Source of the DNA: Bradyrhizobium sp. CCBAU 53340
GTDB taxonomy: Bacteria > Pseudomonadota > Alphaproteobacteria > Rhizobiales > Xanthobacteraceae
Assembly (NCBI RefSeq): GCF_015291645.1
Contig: NZ_CP030055.1
Coordinates: forward strand, 4,340,001 to 4,404,000
DNA: 64,000 nt
Reading direction: 5' to 3'
Shown: one piece after another, positions 40,006-49,562 of the stretch
Layout: every line of letters begins with the position of its first letter
Numbering within the stretch: position 1 is the stretch's first letter
Notes under the pieces: model-generated
What the model was told of the DNA's origin: nothing
The model's database searches: none
Seen by the model: the letters and a program-made list of their open reading frames with translations, nothing else
Position numbers and translations under genes: made by a program

Positions 40006-41226
40006 TTAGCGCCTGTTGGCGAGTGGAACGACGTTGTGCAACGTTTCGATGCCGCTTTCAAGGAAGCGACGCACGCCGCGCGCGGCCTGCCTGATCCGCT
40101 GCTCGTTTTCCACCATGGCGATGCGGACATATCCTTCACCATGCTCGCCGAAGCCGACGCCGGGCGAGACCGCAACGCCTGATTTTTCCACCATCAGGGT
40201 CGCGAACTGCATGCTGCCGACGCTGCGGAAAGCCTCCGGCAGCGGCACCCAGGCGAACATCGAGGCCTCCGGCGGCGGGATCTCCCAACCGGCGCGGCCG
40301 AACGATTCCACCAGCGCATCGCGGCGCTTGCGATACGTGTCGCGCATCTCCTTGATGCAATCGTCGGGGCCGTTCAGCGCCGCGGTCGCAGCGACCTGCA
40401 CCGGCGTGAATGCACCGTAATCGAGATAGGACTTGACGCGGGCGAGTGCTGCGATCACACGCTCATTGCCGACCGCAAAGCCCATGCGCCAGCCGGCCAT
40501 CGAATAGGTCTTCGACATCGAGGTGAACTCGACGGTGACGTCCATCGCGCCGGGGACCTGCAGCACCGAGGGCGGTGGATTGTTCTCGTCGAAATAGACC
40601 TCGGCATAAGCGAGATCGGACAGGATCAGGATCTCGTGCTTCTTCGCGAAGGCGACGAGGTCCTTGTAGAAGTCGAGGCTCGCGACATAGGCGGTCGGGT
40701 TCGAGGGATAGCAGACCACGAGCGCCAGCGGCTTCGGGATCGAATGCACGATCGCGCGCTCCACCGCCTCGAAGAATTGCGGCGTCGGCTCCGAAGGCAC
40801 CGAGCGGATCACGCCGCCCGCCATCAGGAAGCCGAAGGCGTGAATCGGATAGCTCGGGTTCGGGCAAAGTATGACGTCGCCCGGTGCCGTGATCGCCTGC
40901 GCGACGTTGGCAAAGCCCTCCTTCGAGCCCAGCGTCGCCACGACCTGGGTGTCCGGATTGAGCTTCACGCCGAAGCGGCGGTCGTAATAGGCGGCCTGGG
41001 CCCGGCGCAGGCCCGGGATGCCGCGGGACGCCGAGTAGCGGTCGGTGCGCGGCTTGCCCAGCGTCTCCTTCAGCTTCTCCAGGACATGCGGCGGGGCCGG
41101 CAGGTCCGGATTGCCCATGCCGAGATCGATGATGTCGGCGCCGGCATTCCGCGCGGCCGCCTTGGCCCGGTTGACCTGCTCGAACACGTAAGGCGGTAAG
41201 CGGCGGATGCGGTAAAAGTCTTCCAT
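40006..41226 (-). CDS. Class I/II PLP aminotransferase (LL-DAP aminotransferase/AlaC-like)
   Basis: A 406-residue fold-type I aminotransferase. MEDFYRIRRLPPYVFEQVNRAKAAARN is the N terminus usual for this rhizobial subgroup, DIIDLGMGNPDLPAP the family start, ATLGSKEGFANVAQAI binds PLP phosphate, CYPSNPTA contains the Asn-Pro of the cofactor pocket, and EFTSMSKTYSMAGWRMGF contains the Schiff-base Lys. It precedes hom in the same direction; such genes are annotated as LL-diaminopimelate aminotransferase or as the alanine/glutamate enzyme AlaC, and the substrate cannot be fixed here. ATG 41226 is chosen by homology. Confidence 0.93.
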   Translation of the reverse strand: MEDFYRIRRLPPYVFEQVNRAKAAARNAGADIIDLGMGNPDLPAPPHVLEKLKETLGKPRTDRYSASRGIPGLRRAQAAYYDRRFGVKLNPDTQVVATLGSKEGFANVAQAITAPGDVILCPNPSYPIHAFGFLMAGGVIRSVPSEPTPQFFEAVERAIVHSIPKPLALVVCYPSNPTAYVASLDFYKDLVAFAKKHEILILSDLAYAEVYFDENNPPPSVLQVPGAMDVTVEFTSMSKTYSMAGWRMGFAVGNERVIAALARVKSYLDYGAFTPVQVAATAALNGPDDCIKEMRDTYRKRRDALVESFGRAGWEIPPPEASMFAWVPLPEAFRSVGSMQFATLMVEKSGVAVSPGVGFGEHGEGYVRIAMVENEQRIRQAARGVRRFLESGIETLHNVVPLANRR

Positions 41227-41471
41227 GGGTCTCTGGGCTCCGGGCAGCCGGTCAGGACAGAATCGAGGGGCAATGACCACCCCTTTGAAGGAACCTCGGC
41301 CCGCGCCCAAAAATCACTCAAGATCAAATACTTGGAGCGACTTTTGGCGATAAGGACTAAACTCCTTCGCCCTGACTCTCGGCTGAATTGAAGTCTTTTA
41401 GCACGGTGTGGCGGGGGCGCCAGCGATTACCTTGCGCCGCACGGCGGCCGTCCCGTCGCTCTTCCGCGCTG

Positions 41472-41747
41472 CTATTTGGCGTCCTTGGCAGCGATGGCCT
41501 GGCGATCGCGCGCAGCCGCAAGCTCCGCCTCGATCTTGGCGCGCTGGTCGGGCGGGATGATCGCCTGGTCACGGTCCGGCGGCAAATCATGCACCGGAAG
41601 GTAGGTTCCGGGCTCCCTGGGATGTGCAGGTGAATCTGCGGCCGACATGTCCGCCAACTGGCTCGAGCAGCCGCCCAACGTGCACGCCGCCATCAGCAGC
41701 GCGCAGCACGCAAGCCGCGTCTTTTGCAGGTCCCACCACGCCAACAC
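41472..41747 (-). CDS. Small putative lipoprotein (91 aa)
   Basis: N terminus LACCALLMAACTLGGCSSQL with the lipobox LGGC, so Cys27 is probably acylated. The mature part is short, acidic and Pro/Asp-rich (HDLPPDRDQAIIPPDQRAK), ending in a charged helix EAELAAARDRQAIAAKDAK. A GTG start at 41747 is used, but an ATG within the signal region could serve. It is divergent from phaC across 254 bp. Function unknown. Confidence 0.75.
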   Translation of the reverse strand: MLAWWDLQKTRLACCALLMAACTLGGCSSQLADMSAADSPAHPREPGTYLPVHDLPPDRDQAIIPPDQRAKIEAELAAARDRQAIAAKDAK

Positions 41748-42001
41748 TTGGGAAATCCCCTACTCGTCCCAACGCAAGGCTGCCGATAGCTTAATCAACA
41801 ACCTGCCCAAGCTCAAACCATTGCTGCCCACAAATGGCACGAGCGAGAAATCATCCAAGGCCCCGCGTCACAAAACGTGCATTGCGATTGTGACAAAAGC
41901 AAGAAGCCTTGTCGCAGTGCAGCACATCTTCGCGTCTGTTTAGCGCGAAACCAGCGAGCTTCGCGGTGACGAATACGGAATGAATCGTTACTGTCTCCTT
42001 C

Positions 42002-43843
42002 ATGAGTACCGTCACAACCGACACGCCCAAATCCGAGATCAAGTCCGGGACAAGATCCGGGACAACGTCTGACACCAAGTTCGATGCGGAAGCCTTCGCA
42101 ATGAATGTCGCGCGGGCGATGGAGAGCGGCGGCAAGGCGCTTGCCGCGTATCTGAAGCCCCGCGAAAGCGGTGAGGTTCAGGACCGCCCACCGGCCGAGC
42201 TCGCGGAAGTCGTCAAGACCTTCACGTCGGTCGCCGAATACTGGCTGTCGGACCAATCGCGTTCGTCCGACCTGCAGACCAAGCTTGCCAAGGACTATCT
42301 CGATCTGTGGGGCGCGGCGGCGCGGCGAATGGCCGGCCAGGACGCGCAGCCCGCGATCGCGCCCTCGCCGCGCGACAAGCGTTTCGCCGATCCGGAATGG
42401 AAGTCGAACCAGTTCTTCGACTTCGTGATGCAGCTCTATCTGCTCACCAGCAAATGGGCACAGGAGCTGGTGCGCGATGCCGAGCTCGATCCGGCGACCC
42501 GCCGCAAGGCCGAGTTCTACGTCCAGCAGGTCACCAACGCGATCTCGCCGTCGAACTTCGTACTGACCAATCCGGAGGTGCTGCGCGAGACCGTTGCAAG
42601 CAGCGGCGAGAACCTCGCGCGCGGGCTGACGATGCTGGCGGAGGACATCGCTGCGGGCAAGGGCATGCTCAAGATCCGCCAGTCCAACCCGGACAACCTC
42701 GTCGTCGGCGTCAACATGGCGACAACGCCGGGCAAGGTGATCTACCAGAACGAGATGATGCAGCTGATCCAGTATTCTCCGACGACGGAGAAGGTGCTGC
42801 GCACGCCGCTTTTGATCGTGCCGCCCTGGATCAACAAATTCTACATTCTCGATCTCAAGCCGGAAAAATCCTACATCAAGTGGTGCGTCGACCAGGGCAT
42901 CACCGTGTTCGTGATCTCATGGGTCAATCCCGACAAGAAGCTCGGCACCAAGAGCTGGGAAGACTACATGAAGGAAGGCCCGCTCACGGCGATGGACGTG
43001 ATCGAGAAGGTCACCGGCGAGATGAAGGTGCACACCGCCGGCTATTGCGTCGGCGGCACCATGCTCGCGACCACGCTGGCCTGGCTCGCCGAGAAGCGGC
43101 GCCAGCGCGTCACGTCGGCCACGTTCTTTGCCGCGCAGGTCGACTTCACCCATGCCGGCGATCTCTTGGTGTTCGTCGACGAAGACCAGATCGCAGCACT
43201 CGAGCAGGACATGAAGGCATCGGGCGTGCTCGAAGGCTCCAAGATGGCGATGGCCTTCAACATGCTGCGCTCCAACGATTTGATCTGGTCCTACGTCGTC
43301 AGCAACTACCTCAAGGGCCAGCAACCGAGCGCGTTCGACCTGTTGCACTGGAATTCCGACGCGACGCGAATGACCCAGGCGAACCATTCCTATTATTTGC
43401 GCAACTGCTATCTGGAAAACCGGCTGTCGACCGGCACCATGGTGCTCGACAACACCCTGCTCGACCTCTCCAAGGTCAAGGTGCCCGTCTACAACCTCGC
43501 CACCCGCGAGGACCACATCGCGCCCGCGGAATCGGTGCTGTACGGCTCGCAGTTCTTCGGCGGACCGGTGAAATACGTGCTGTCCGGCTCCGGCCACATC
43601 GCCGGCGTCGTCAATCCGCCGGCCTCGGGCAAGTACCAGTACTGGACCAACGACAACATCAAGGACGTCAACGTTGCCCAGTGGATGAAGGGTGCGGTGG
43701 AGCACAAGGGCTCGTGGTGGCCGGACTGGCGCGAATGGCTTGGCGAGCTCGACCCTGAAGAAGTGCCCGCGCGCAGTGTCGGCACCGAGGCGTTTCCGCC
43801 GATCGAGGACGCGCCCGGCAGCTATGTCAGGGTTCGCGCGTAG
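42002..43843 (+). CDS. phaC: Class I poly(3-hydroxyalkanoate) synthase
   Basis: A 613-residue polymerase that adds 3-hydroxyacyl-CoA to growing polyester in storage granules. The alpha/beta hydrolase core has the lipase-like box HTAGYCVGGTML with nucleophile Cys349, Asp504 in ATREDHIAPAESV and His532 in LSGSGHIAGVVNPP. FYILDLKPEKSYIKWCVDQG and ISWVNPDKKL are class I markers. The first 35 residues are low-complexity with a repeated SGT. The start lacks a good ribosome site. It is divergent from the lipoprotein; no phaP, phaR or phaZ gene is adjacent. Confidence 0.97.
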   Translation: MSTVTTDTPKSEIKSGTRSGTTSDTKFDAEAFAMNVARAMESGGKALAAYLKPRESGEVQDRPPAELAEVVKTFTSVAEYWLSDQSRSSDLQTKLAKDYLDLWGAAARRMAGQDAQPAIAPSPRDKRFADPEWKSNQFFDFVMQLYLLTSKWAQELVRDAELDPATRRKAEFYVQQVTNAISPSNFVLTNPEVLRETVASSGENLARGLTMLAEDIAAGKGMLKIRQSNPDNLVVGVNMATTPGKVIYQNEMMQLIQYSPTTEKVLRTPLLIVPPWINKFYILDLKPEKSYIKWCVDQGITVFVISWVNPDKKLGTKSWEDYMKEGPLTAMDVIEKVTGEMKVHTAGYCVGGTMLATTLAWLAEKRRQRVTSATFFAAQVDFTHAGDLLVFVDEDQIAALEQDMKASGVLEGSKMAMAFNMLRSNDLIWSYVVSNYLKGQQPSAFDLLHWNSDATRMTQANHSYYLRNCYLENRLSTGTMVLDNTLLDLSKVKVPVYNLATREDHIAPAESVLYGSQFFGGPVKYVLSGSGHIAGVVNPPASGKYQYWTNDNIKDVNVAQWMKGAVEHKGSWWPDWREWLGELDPEEVPARSVGTEAFPPIEDAPGSYVRVRA

Positions 43844-43904
43844 CGGAATCTGCGACGCTTGTATAAGCTCACTCTCAGACAGCGACGACAGAGGGGACCG
43901 GGTT

Positions 43905-44303
43905 ATGACGCGTGAATTGTTCTGGCTGACCTGTACGGTGATCCTGACCGGGGTCCTCTGGATTCCCTACACCATCAACCGCTGCCAGGTTCGCGGGCTC
44001 AGCGGCGCCATGGCCAACCCCTCGCGCGGCGACAAGCCCCAAGCCGAATGGGCGAACCGGCTGATGTTCGCGCATGACAATGCGGTCGAGAACCTCGTGC
44101 TGTTCGCGCCGCTGGTGCTGATCCTGAATGCGATCGACTATTCGTCGAAATGGACCGTTCTCGCCTGCGTGGTCTATTTCTGGTCGCGAGTCGCGCATCT
44201 GATCGTCTACGCGCTCGGAATCCCGGTGTTCCGCACCCTCGCCTTCTCCGTCGGCTTCCTGGCGCAGGCCGTGCTGGCGCTGGCGATCTTCAAGGTGTTT
44301 TGA
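43905..44303 (+). CDS. MAPEG family membrane protein
   Basis: A 132-residue, four-helix protein of the MAPEG (membrane-associated, eicosanoid and glutathione metabolism) family. The conserved part is RLMFAHDNAVENLVLFAPLVLILNAI, with the Glu-Asn pair that binds glutathione in active members, then YFWSRVAHLIVYALGIPVFRTLAF. AGGGG precedes the ATG. It lies 61 bp after phaC on the same strand but has no functional link. The actual reaction of bacterial members is mostly unknown. Confidence 0.9.
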   Translation: MTRELFWLTCTVILTGVLWIPYTINRCQVRGLSGAMANPSRGDKPQAEWANRLMFAHDNAVENLVLFAPLVLILNAIDYSSKWTVLACVVYFWSRVAHLIVYALGIPVFRTLAFSVGFLAQAVLALAIFKVF

Positions 44304-44390
44304 AAACGATACGCAGCCTCGAGGCTGCCTTCGACCTGTAATCAGGACTATCGTTGCGTGCTGGTGGCAACCAACGCGAGGAAAGCCGTG

Positions 44391-44741
44391 ATGCGAATCC
44401 TCTTGCCTATTGCCGCGATCATCGTGCTCACCGGACCATGCAGCGCGGCCGGCGCGCAAGCGCAATGCCCTGAATTGACACGGCTGCGCAACGAGGCTGT
44501 TCAAGCCGCAAAACCGGCGTCACGCTCTTTGATGCTTGGCGAGTGCGGTGCCTATGTGCGGGCCTCGCGGACGTGGGACGCCGTCGTCGACTATGCGGCT
44601 GAGCATCAGGACGTCTGTAACATATCTGACCAGATGCTTGACGCCCTCAAAACCTCTCGCAGCAATGCTGTGACAGCCCGCAACAACGTCTGCGCCGGGC
44701 GTCCTGCTCGACCGTTTCCTGCCGACATTGTTTTGCAATGA
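44391..44741 (+). CDS. Small secreted Cys-containing protein (116 aa)
   Basis: Signal peptide MRILLPIAAIIVLTGPCSAAGA, then a soluble part with spaced cysteines (QCPELTRL, GECGAYVRA, QDVCNIS, NNVCAG) that may form two disulfides in the periplasm. GAGGAAAG precedes ATG 44391; the frame also has an upstream start at 44358. No family is recognised. A hairpin at 44752-44776 follows the gene. Confidence 0.7.
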   Translation: MRILLPIAAIIVLTGPCSAAGAQAQCPELTRLRNEAVQAAKPASRSLMLGECGAYVRASRTWDAVVDYAAEHQDVCNISDQMLDALKTSRSNAVTARNNVCAGRPARPFPADIVLQ

Positions 44742-44751
44742 AGACGCAGAA

Positions 44752-44776
44752 GCCCGGACCTGCTGACTGTCCGGGC
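44752..44776. terminator. Hairpin between convergent genes
   Basis: GCCCGGAC and GTCCGGGC form a perfect eight-base stem, loop CTGCTGACT, between the secreted-protein gene and argC, which converge here. There is no T-run, so this is only a probable terminator. Confidence 0.45.
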
Positions 44777-44836
44777 CTCCGATTTGCGGCGCATCACGCA
44801 GGGCAATGCTTCAAGGCGCGCTGCGTCGTCTGCCGC

Positions 44837-45814
44837 CTACTCCTCCGGCAAGCCCAGCATCAGCCGCATATTCTGCACGGCTGCGCCAGATGCGCCCTTG
44901 CCAAGATTGTCCAGCCGCGCGACCAGCACGGCCTGATGGTACTTGTCGCTGGCGAAGACGTAGAGCTCGAGCATGTTGGTCTCGTTGAGCGCCTCCGGCT
45001 CGAGCCGGCCGCCCTTTGATGCTTCGTTCTGGAGCGGCATCGCCTTGACGTACCTTGAACCTGCGTAACGCTTGGCGAGCGCGGCTTGCAGATCTGCCCC
45101 CGTCGGCTTGCCCGGCAACGTGTCGAGCTGGAGCGGCACCGAGACCAGCATGCCCTGCCTGTAATTGCCGACCGAGGGAATGAAGATCGGCCGCCGCGTC
45201 AGGTTCGAATAGAGCTGCATCTCCGGCAGATGCTTGTGCTCGAAGCCGAGGCCGTAGAGCTCGAAGGCCGGCGCGCTGCCGTCTTCAAAGCTTGCGATCA
45301 TCGACTTGCCGCCACCGGAATAGCCGCTCACCGCGTTCACGGTGACGGGATAGTCAGGCGGCAACAGGCCGGCGTCGACGATCGGCCGCAGCAGCGCGAT
45401 CGCGCCGGTGGGATAGCAGCCAGGATTGGACACTTTCTTCGCGGCCTTGATCTTGCCGGCCTGGTCCGGCGCCAGTTCCGGAAAACCGTAGGCCCAATCA
45501 GGCGCGACCCGGTAGGCGGTGGAGGCGTCCAGCACCTTCGGCGCTGAGGGACCCATGCTGTCGACCAGCGCGACCGTTTCCTTGGCGGCATCGTCGGGCA
45601 GGCAGAGGATGACGAGATCGACTTCCTCCATCAGCGCCTTCTTGGCCGCGGGATCCTTGCGCTTGTCATCGGGAAGCGTCTTCACGACGACGTCGCTCTG
45701 GAGCTTCAGCCGCTCGTTGATGCCGAGCCCGGTGGTGCCGGAGCCGCCGTCGACGAAGACGGATTTTTGCTTGGCGCCGGCAGGCCGGATTTCGTTTGTG
45801 TCAGCAAGGCTCAT
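44837..45814 (-). CDS. argC: N-acetyl-gamma-glutamyl-phosphate reductase, type 2
   Basis: A 325-residue NADPH enzyme of arginine synthesis that reduces N-acetylglutamyl phosphate to the semialdehyde. VFVDGGSGTTGLGINERL is the nucleotide motif, and Cys133 in KKVSNPGCYPTGAIALLRP is the catalytic thiol; GFEHKHLPEM supplies the base. The short length and sequence mark the type 2 (non-E. coli) form common in alphaproteobacteria. AGGGAG precedes ATG 45814. It stands alone here; in many relatives it lies in the rpsI/rplM neighbourhood. Confidence 0.95.
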   Translation of the reverse strand: MSLADTNEIRPAGAKQKSVFVDGGSGTTGLGINERLKLQSDVVVKTLPDDKRKDPAAKKALMEEVDLVILCLPDDAAKETVALVDSMGPSAPKVLDASTAYRVAPDWAYGFPELAPDQAGKIKAAKKVSNPGCYPTGAIALLRPIVDAGLLPPDYPVTVNAVSGYSGGGKSMIASFEDGSAPAFELYGLGFEHKHLPEMQLYSNLTRRPIFIPSVGNYRQGMLVSVPLQLDTLPGKPTGADLQAALAKRYAGSRYVKAMPLQNEASKGGRLEPEALNETNMLELYVFASDKYHQAVLVARLDNLGKGASGAAVQNMRLMLGLPEE

Positions 45815-46235
45815 GTCATGCTCCCTTCGAGCTTGGCACCTGGTCCGGCCAGACGCACCAATCGGATGATAGACATAGATGGGAACCCGGGTCGCAGTTC
45901 GCGAGCTGCCGGGGTAGCGTTCCATCCGCGGGTTTTACCAGCGGATTGTGACTGATGACGCGGAACGCCGCGCGGCGTTCTGTCTGCGGCGTAATCGAGG
46001 GCGAATACATTATCGATCTCCTGCTGGGCCTCCTTGGGGGCCGCCGGATCAGATCGCGCTGACAGGAGAGAGAATGCCGCGGACCGGATCCAGCGGCAAA
46101 GACGATGATCTCAAACGCGATCGACCGCCCAAACCGCTAGGATGCGGCGGCGGCGACGGGCGAACAGGATGGTCGCGGCGTTGATCATGGCGCGCGGCTA
46201 TAAGGCCAGTCGCGGTTCCCGTCAAGGTTTTGGCG
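45815..46235. other. Intergenic stretch, no gene seen
   Basis: About 420 bp between argC and the DedA gene. It includes the argC promoter region. A plus-strand open frame (45948-46184) lacks a ribosome site and has random-looking composition, so it is not called. No repeat or RNA was recognised. Confidence 0.55.
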
Positions 46236-46766
46236 TCAAATCGCCCGCCAGATCCATTCCATGATCTTGGCGATCACGTCGCCAAACAGCAGCAGCGCCG
46301 CCGACCAGACCAGGGCCGAGACGAAATTGGCCGTCTGGAAGCTCCAGTAGGGCATCTCGAAGATGCCGGCCGCGAGCGGTACCGAAGCCCGCAACGGACC
46401 GAAGAAGCGGCCGATGAAGATGCTCGGCACGCCCCAGCTGCGCACGAAGGCCTCGCCCTTGGGCAACAGTTCCGGATAGCGCGAGAGCGGCCACATCTGG
46501 GCAACGTGCTCCTTGTAGCGATAGCCGAACCAGTACGAGACCCAGTCGCCAAGCGCAGCGCCAAAGCCGCCGGCGATCCAGACCGGATAGAAGCTGATGC
46601 CGCTTGCCCCGATCAGCGCGCCGATCGCCACGAGTGCGCCCCAGGCCGGGATCAGCAGCGAGATGAAGGCGAGCGACTCGCCGAAGGCGAGCAGGAATAC
46701 GATCGGAGCCGCCCACGCCTGATGAGCCCGCACGAAGTCGGCCAGCGCGTGTGCAAACTGCTCCAT
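46236..46766 (-). CDS. DedA family membrane protein
   Basis: A 176-residue inner-membrane protein of the DedA/VTT family, which includes undecaprenyl-phosphate and phospholipid translocases. Typical stretches are ESLAFISLLIPAWGALVAIGALIG, GAALGDWVSYWFGYRYKEHV with the acidic residue and Arg expected for function, and FGPLRASVPLAAGIFEMPYWSFQTANFVSALVW with the conserved G-R-F-x-G-P-x-R motif in SIFIGRFFGPLRA. It has about four to five helices including re-entrant loops. It stands alone, divergent from parE. Confidence 0.92.
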   Translation of the reverse strand: MEQFAHALADFVRAHQAWAAPIVFLLAFGESLAFISLLIPAWGALVAIGALIGASGISFYPVWIAGGFGAALGDWVSYWFGYRYKEHVAQMWPLSRYPELLPKGEAFVRSWGVPSIFIGRFFGPLRASVPLAAGIFEMPYWSFQTANFVSALVWSAALLLFGDVIAKIMEWIWRAI

Positions 46767-47039
46767 TCCAGATTAGCCTTCCCGCGCTGTCTCAAGGTGC
46801 TGCTCGATGAAAAGGACTGGTAAGCCAAGCACTTGTGTGACATCAAGTCACAAAATCCGGCCCAGACCGGACCGGCGCGTCAAATTGCCGGGAATGGACG
46901 GGTCTGCGGCGTAAAATCGCCGGGATTGGCTCCCAACGACGCCCAAGTTCGGTCCGGCGGTGATTTTTCCAAGCCGGCCGTGGCATAGTCACCTCAACCG
47001 ATTCGCCGCCTGCGCGGCCCTCAAAACGCATCAAGATAT

Positions 47040-49088
47040 ATGTCCAAGCAGTTGAAAACTAAAGCCAAAGACGATTTGTTCGAAGGCAACGAGCCGAAGG
47101 GACGCGCGAGCGCCGCAAAGGCAGCCCAGCGCGCGGCCGGCGGCGAGGCTGATTACACGGCCGCCGACATCGAGGTACTCGAAGGCCTGGAACCGGTGCG
47201 GCGCCGGCCCGGCATGTATATTGGCGGCACCGACGAGAAGGCGCTGCATCACCTGTTCGCAGAAGTCATCGACAACTCCATGGACGAGGCGCTTGCCGGG
47301 CACGCGACCTTCATCGGCGTCGAGCTCAGCGCCGACGGGTTCCTGACCGTCACCGACAACGGCCGCGGCATCCCTGTTGATCCGCACCCGAAGTTCCCGA
47401 AGAAGTCGGCGCTCGAAGTCATCATGTGCACGCTGCATTCGGGCGGCAAGTTCGACAGCAAGGTCTACGAGACCTCGGGCGGTCTGCATGGCGTCGGCAT
47501 CTCCGTCGTGAACGCCCTCTCCTCGCGTCTCGAGGTCGAGGTCGCGCGCAGCCAGAAGCTCTATCGCATGTCGTTCGAGCGCGGCCATCCCAAGGGGAAG
47601 CTCGAGGATCTCGGCAAGGTCAACAACCGCCGCGGCACGCGCGTGCGCTTCAAGCCGGATACCGACATCTTCGGCGCCAAGGCCGCGTTCAAGCCGCAGC
47701 GCCTGTTCAAGATGACGCGCTCGAAGGCCTATCTGTTCGGCGGCGTCGAGATTCGCTGGAACTGTGCGCCAGAGCTGCTCAAGGGCGTCGAGGACGTGCC
47801 GGCGGAAGCGACCTTCCACTTTCCCGGTGGCCTCAAGGATTATCTGGCCGCGGCGATCCACGCCGACACACTGGTGCACCCCGACATCTTCTCCGGCAAG
47901 TCGGGCCGCAACGGCGCACACGGCGCCTGCGAATGGGCGGTGGCCTGGACTGCGGACGCCGACGGCTTCCTCTCCTCCTACACCAACACCGTGCCGACGC
48001 CCGATGGCGGCACGCATGAATCGGGATTGCGCAGCGCGCTCTTGCGCGGCCTGAAGGATCACGCCGAGCGCGTCGGCCAGGGCAAGCGCGCGGCCTCCGT
48101 CACTTCCGAAGACGTGATGGTGGGCGCCGCCGTGATGCTGTCGGTGTTCGTCCGCGAGCCCGAATTCCAGGGCCAGACCAAGGATCGCCTTGCGACCGCA
48201 GAAGCGCAGCGCATCGTCGAACAGGCGATGAAGGATCCGTTCGATCATTGGCTGTCGGGCAATCCGAACATGGCCAACCGGCTGCTCGACTTCGTCATCG
48301 ACCGCGCCGAGGAAAGGCTGCGGCGCCGCCAGGAAAAGGAAACCGCGCGCAAGACCGCGGGCAAGAAGCTGCGCCTGCCCGGCAAGCTCGCCGACTGCAC
48401 CGATGCTGGCACCGAAGGCTCCGAGCTCTTCATCGTCGAGGGCGACTCGGCCGGCGGGAGCGCCAAGCAGGCGCGCGACCGCAAAACTCAGGCTGTGCTG
48501 CCCTTGCGCGGAAAAATCCTCAACGTGGCTTCCGCCGGCAAGGACAAGCTCACCGCGAACGCGCAGCTCTCCGACCTCGTGCAAGCGATCGGCTGCGGCC
48601 AGCTCCTGCAATATCGGGAAGAGGATCTGCGCTATCAGCGCATCATCATCATGACCGACGCCGACGTCGACGGCGCGCACATCGCTTCGCTGCTGATTAC
48701 GTTCTTCTACCGGCAGATGCCGAAGCTGATCGACGAAGGCCACCTCTTCCTCGCGGTGCCGCCGCTCTACAAGCTCACTCACGGGCAAAAGTCGGTTTAC
48801 GCGCGCGACGACAAGCACAAGGACGAGCTGATCAAGAGCGCCTTCAACGCCAACGCCAAGGTCGAGGTGAACCGCTTCAAAGGCCTCGGCGAGATGATGC
48901 CGGCGCAGCTCAAGGAAACCACCATGGATCCGAGCAAGCGGACGCTGCTCAAGGTGGTGCTGCTGCCCGACGATCGCGACACCACAGCGGATTCGGTGGA
49001 GCGACTGATGGGCACCAAGGCCGAAGCGCGCTTTGCCTTCATCTCCGACAAGGCGGAGTTTGCCAGCGAGGAGCTGCTGGACGTCTGA
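47040..49088 (+). CDS. parE: DNA topoisomerase IV subunit B
   Basis: The ATPase subunit of topoisomerase IV, 682 residues. The GHKL ATPase domain holds EVIDNSMDEA (75-84), DNGRGIPVD and GGLHGVGISVVNALS; the transducer and TOPRIM domains hold FIVEGDSAGGSAKQARDRKTQ (near 460) and IMTDADVDGAHIASLL (near 537), with the C-terminal FKGLGEMMPAQLKETTMDP. The absence of the long GyrB-type insert and the ending MGTKAEARFAFISDKAE point to ParE rather than GyrB. It has an N-terminal basic tail of about 40 residues. parC is not in the window. Confidence 0.96.
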   Translation: MSKQLKTKAKDDLFEGNEPKGRASAAKAAQRAAGGEADYTAADIEVLEGLEPVRRRPGMYIGGTDEKALHHLFAEVIDNSMDEALAGHATFIGVELSADGFLTVTDNGRGIPVDPHPKFPKKSALEVIMCTLHSGGKFDSKVYETSGGLHGVGISVVNALSSRLEVEVARSQKLYRMSFERGHPKGKLEDLGKVNNRRGTRVRFKPDTDIFGAKAAFKPQRLFKMTRSKAYLFGGVEIRWNCAPELLKGVEDVPAEATFHFPGGLKDYLAAAIHADTLVHPDIFSGKSGRNGAHGACEWAVAWTADADGFLSSYTNTVPTPDGGTHESGLRSALLRGLKDHAERVGQGKRAASVTSEDVMVGAAVMLSVFVREPEFQGQTKDRLATAEAQRIVEQAMKDPFDHWLSGNPNMANRLLDFVIDRAEERLRRRQEKETARKTAGKKLRLPGKLADCTDAGTEGSELFIVEGDSAGGSAKQARDRKTQAVLPLRGKILNVASAGKDKLTANAQLSDLVQAIGCGQLLQYREEDLRYQRIIIMTDADVDGAHIASLLITFFYRQMPKLIDEGHLFLAVPPLYKLTHGQKSVYARDDKHKDELIKSAFNANAKVEVNRFKGLGEMMPAQLKETTMDPSKRTLLKVVLLPDDRDTTADSVERLMGTKAEARFAFISDKAEFASEELLDV

Positions 49089-49562
49089 CACGCCTTGCGA
49101 GAAGCGCCCGTCGCTCCCGGCGGCGGCGCCTCTCTCGTTCTTCAAAGCCCCGGCGCAGGCCGGGGCTTTTTCGTGTCGGCACGCGGCAAACACAATTGGC
49201 GAGTTCAGCGCTTCCCGATGATTCTCTCGGCGCCCGAGTCGGCCGGGGATTTACGAGCTCAAAGGCCAGACGCGGCCCGCCTTTGTTCGGACGGGCGCGC
49301 CCCGCACCCGGACAGGAGCGACCTGGCCGGGTGGCAGTTTCGGTCCGCCACTTTGGGTGGGAAGGTAACCGATTGAATCTATGAATTAATTTCGATCGCC
49401 CGCTTGCGCGGCGGAACTGTGTCCTCCGTACAACTGCGGACCCTTTTCCGTCCATTGTGTCTGCGCAGCAACAGCTTTTCGGCAGAAACCGTCTATAGTC
49501 CAACCATCGAATTTGACCGGAACGGCGCTCGCGCCCGCTAAAGCCAAGGTTGGGGATTTAAC
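49089..49562. other. Intergenic stretch between parE and an Omp gene
   Basis: About 470 bp containing the parE terminator at 49144-49171 and then the promoter region of the Omp gene at 49563. No gene or further repeat was recognised. Confidence 0.6.
49144..49171 (+). terminator. Rho-independent terminator of parE
   Basis: AAAGCCCCGGC and GCCGGGGCTTTTT form a strong GC stem followed by a T-run, 55 bp beyond the parE stop. Confidence 0.88.

Noticed and set aside
45948..46184. A plus-strand frame of 78 codons between argC and the DedA gene
   Set aside because: No ribosome site, random-looking Arg/Gly/Pro composition, and no conserved features.
47031..49193. A 720-codon open frame on the strand opposite parE
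   Set aside because: It mirrors the third-codon-position GC bias of parE; the translation is rich in His, Val, Arg and Gly with no domain, and parE on the other strand is unmistakable.
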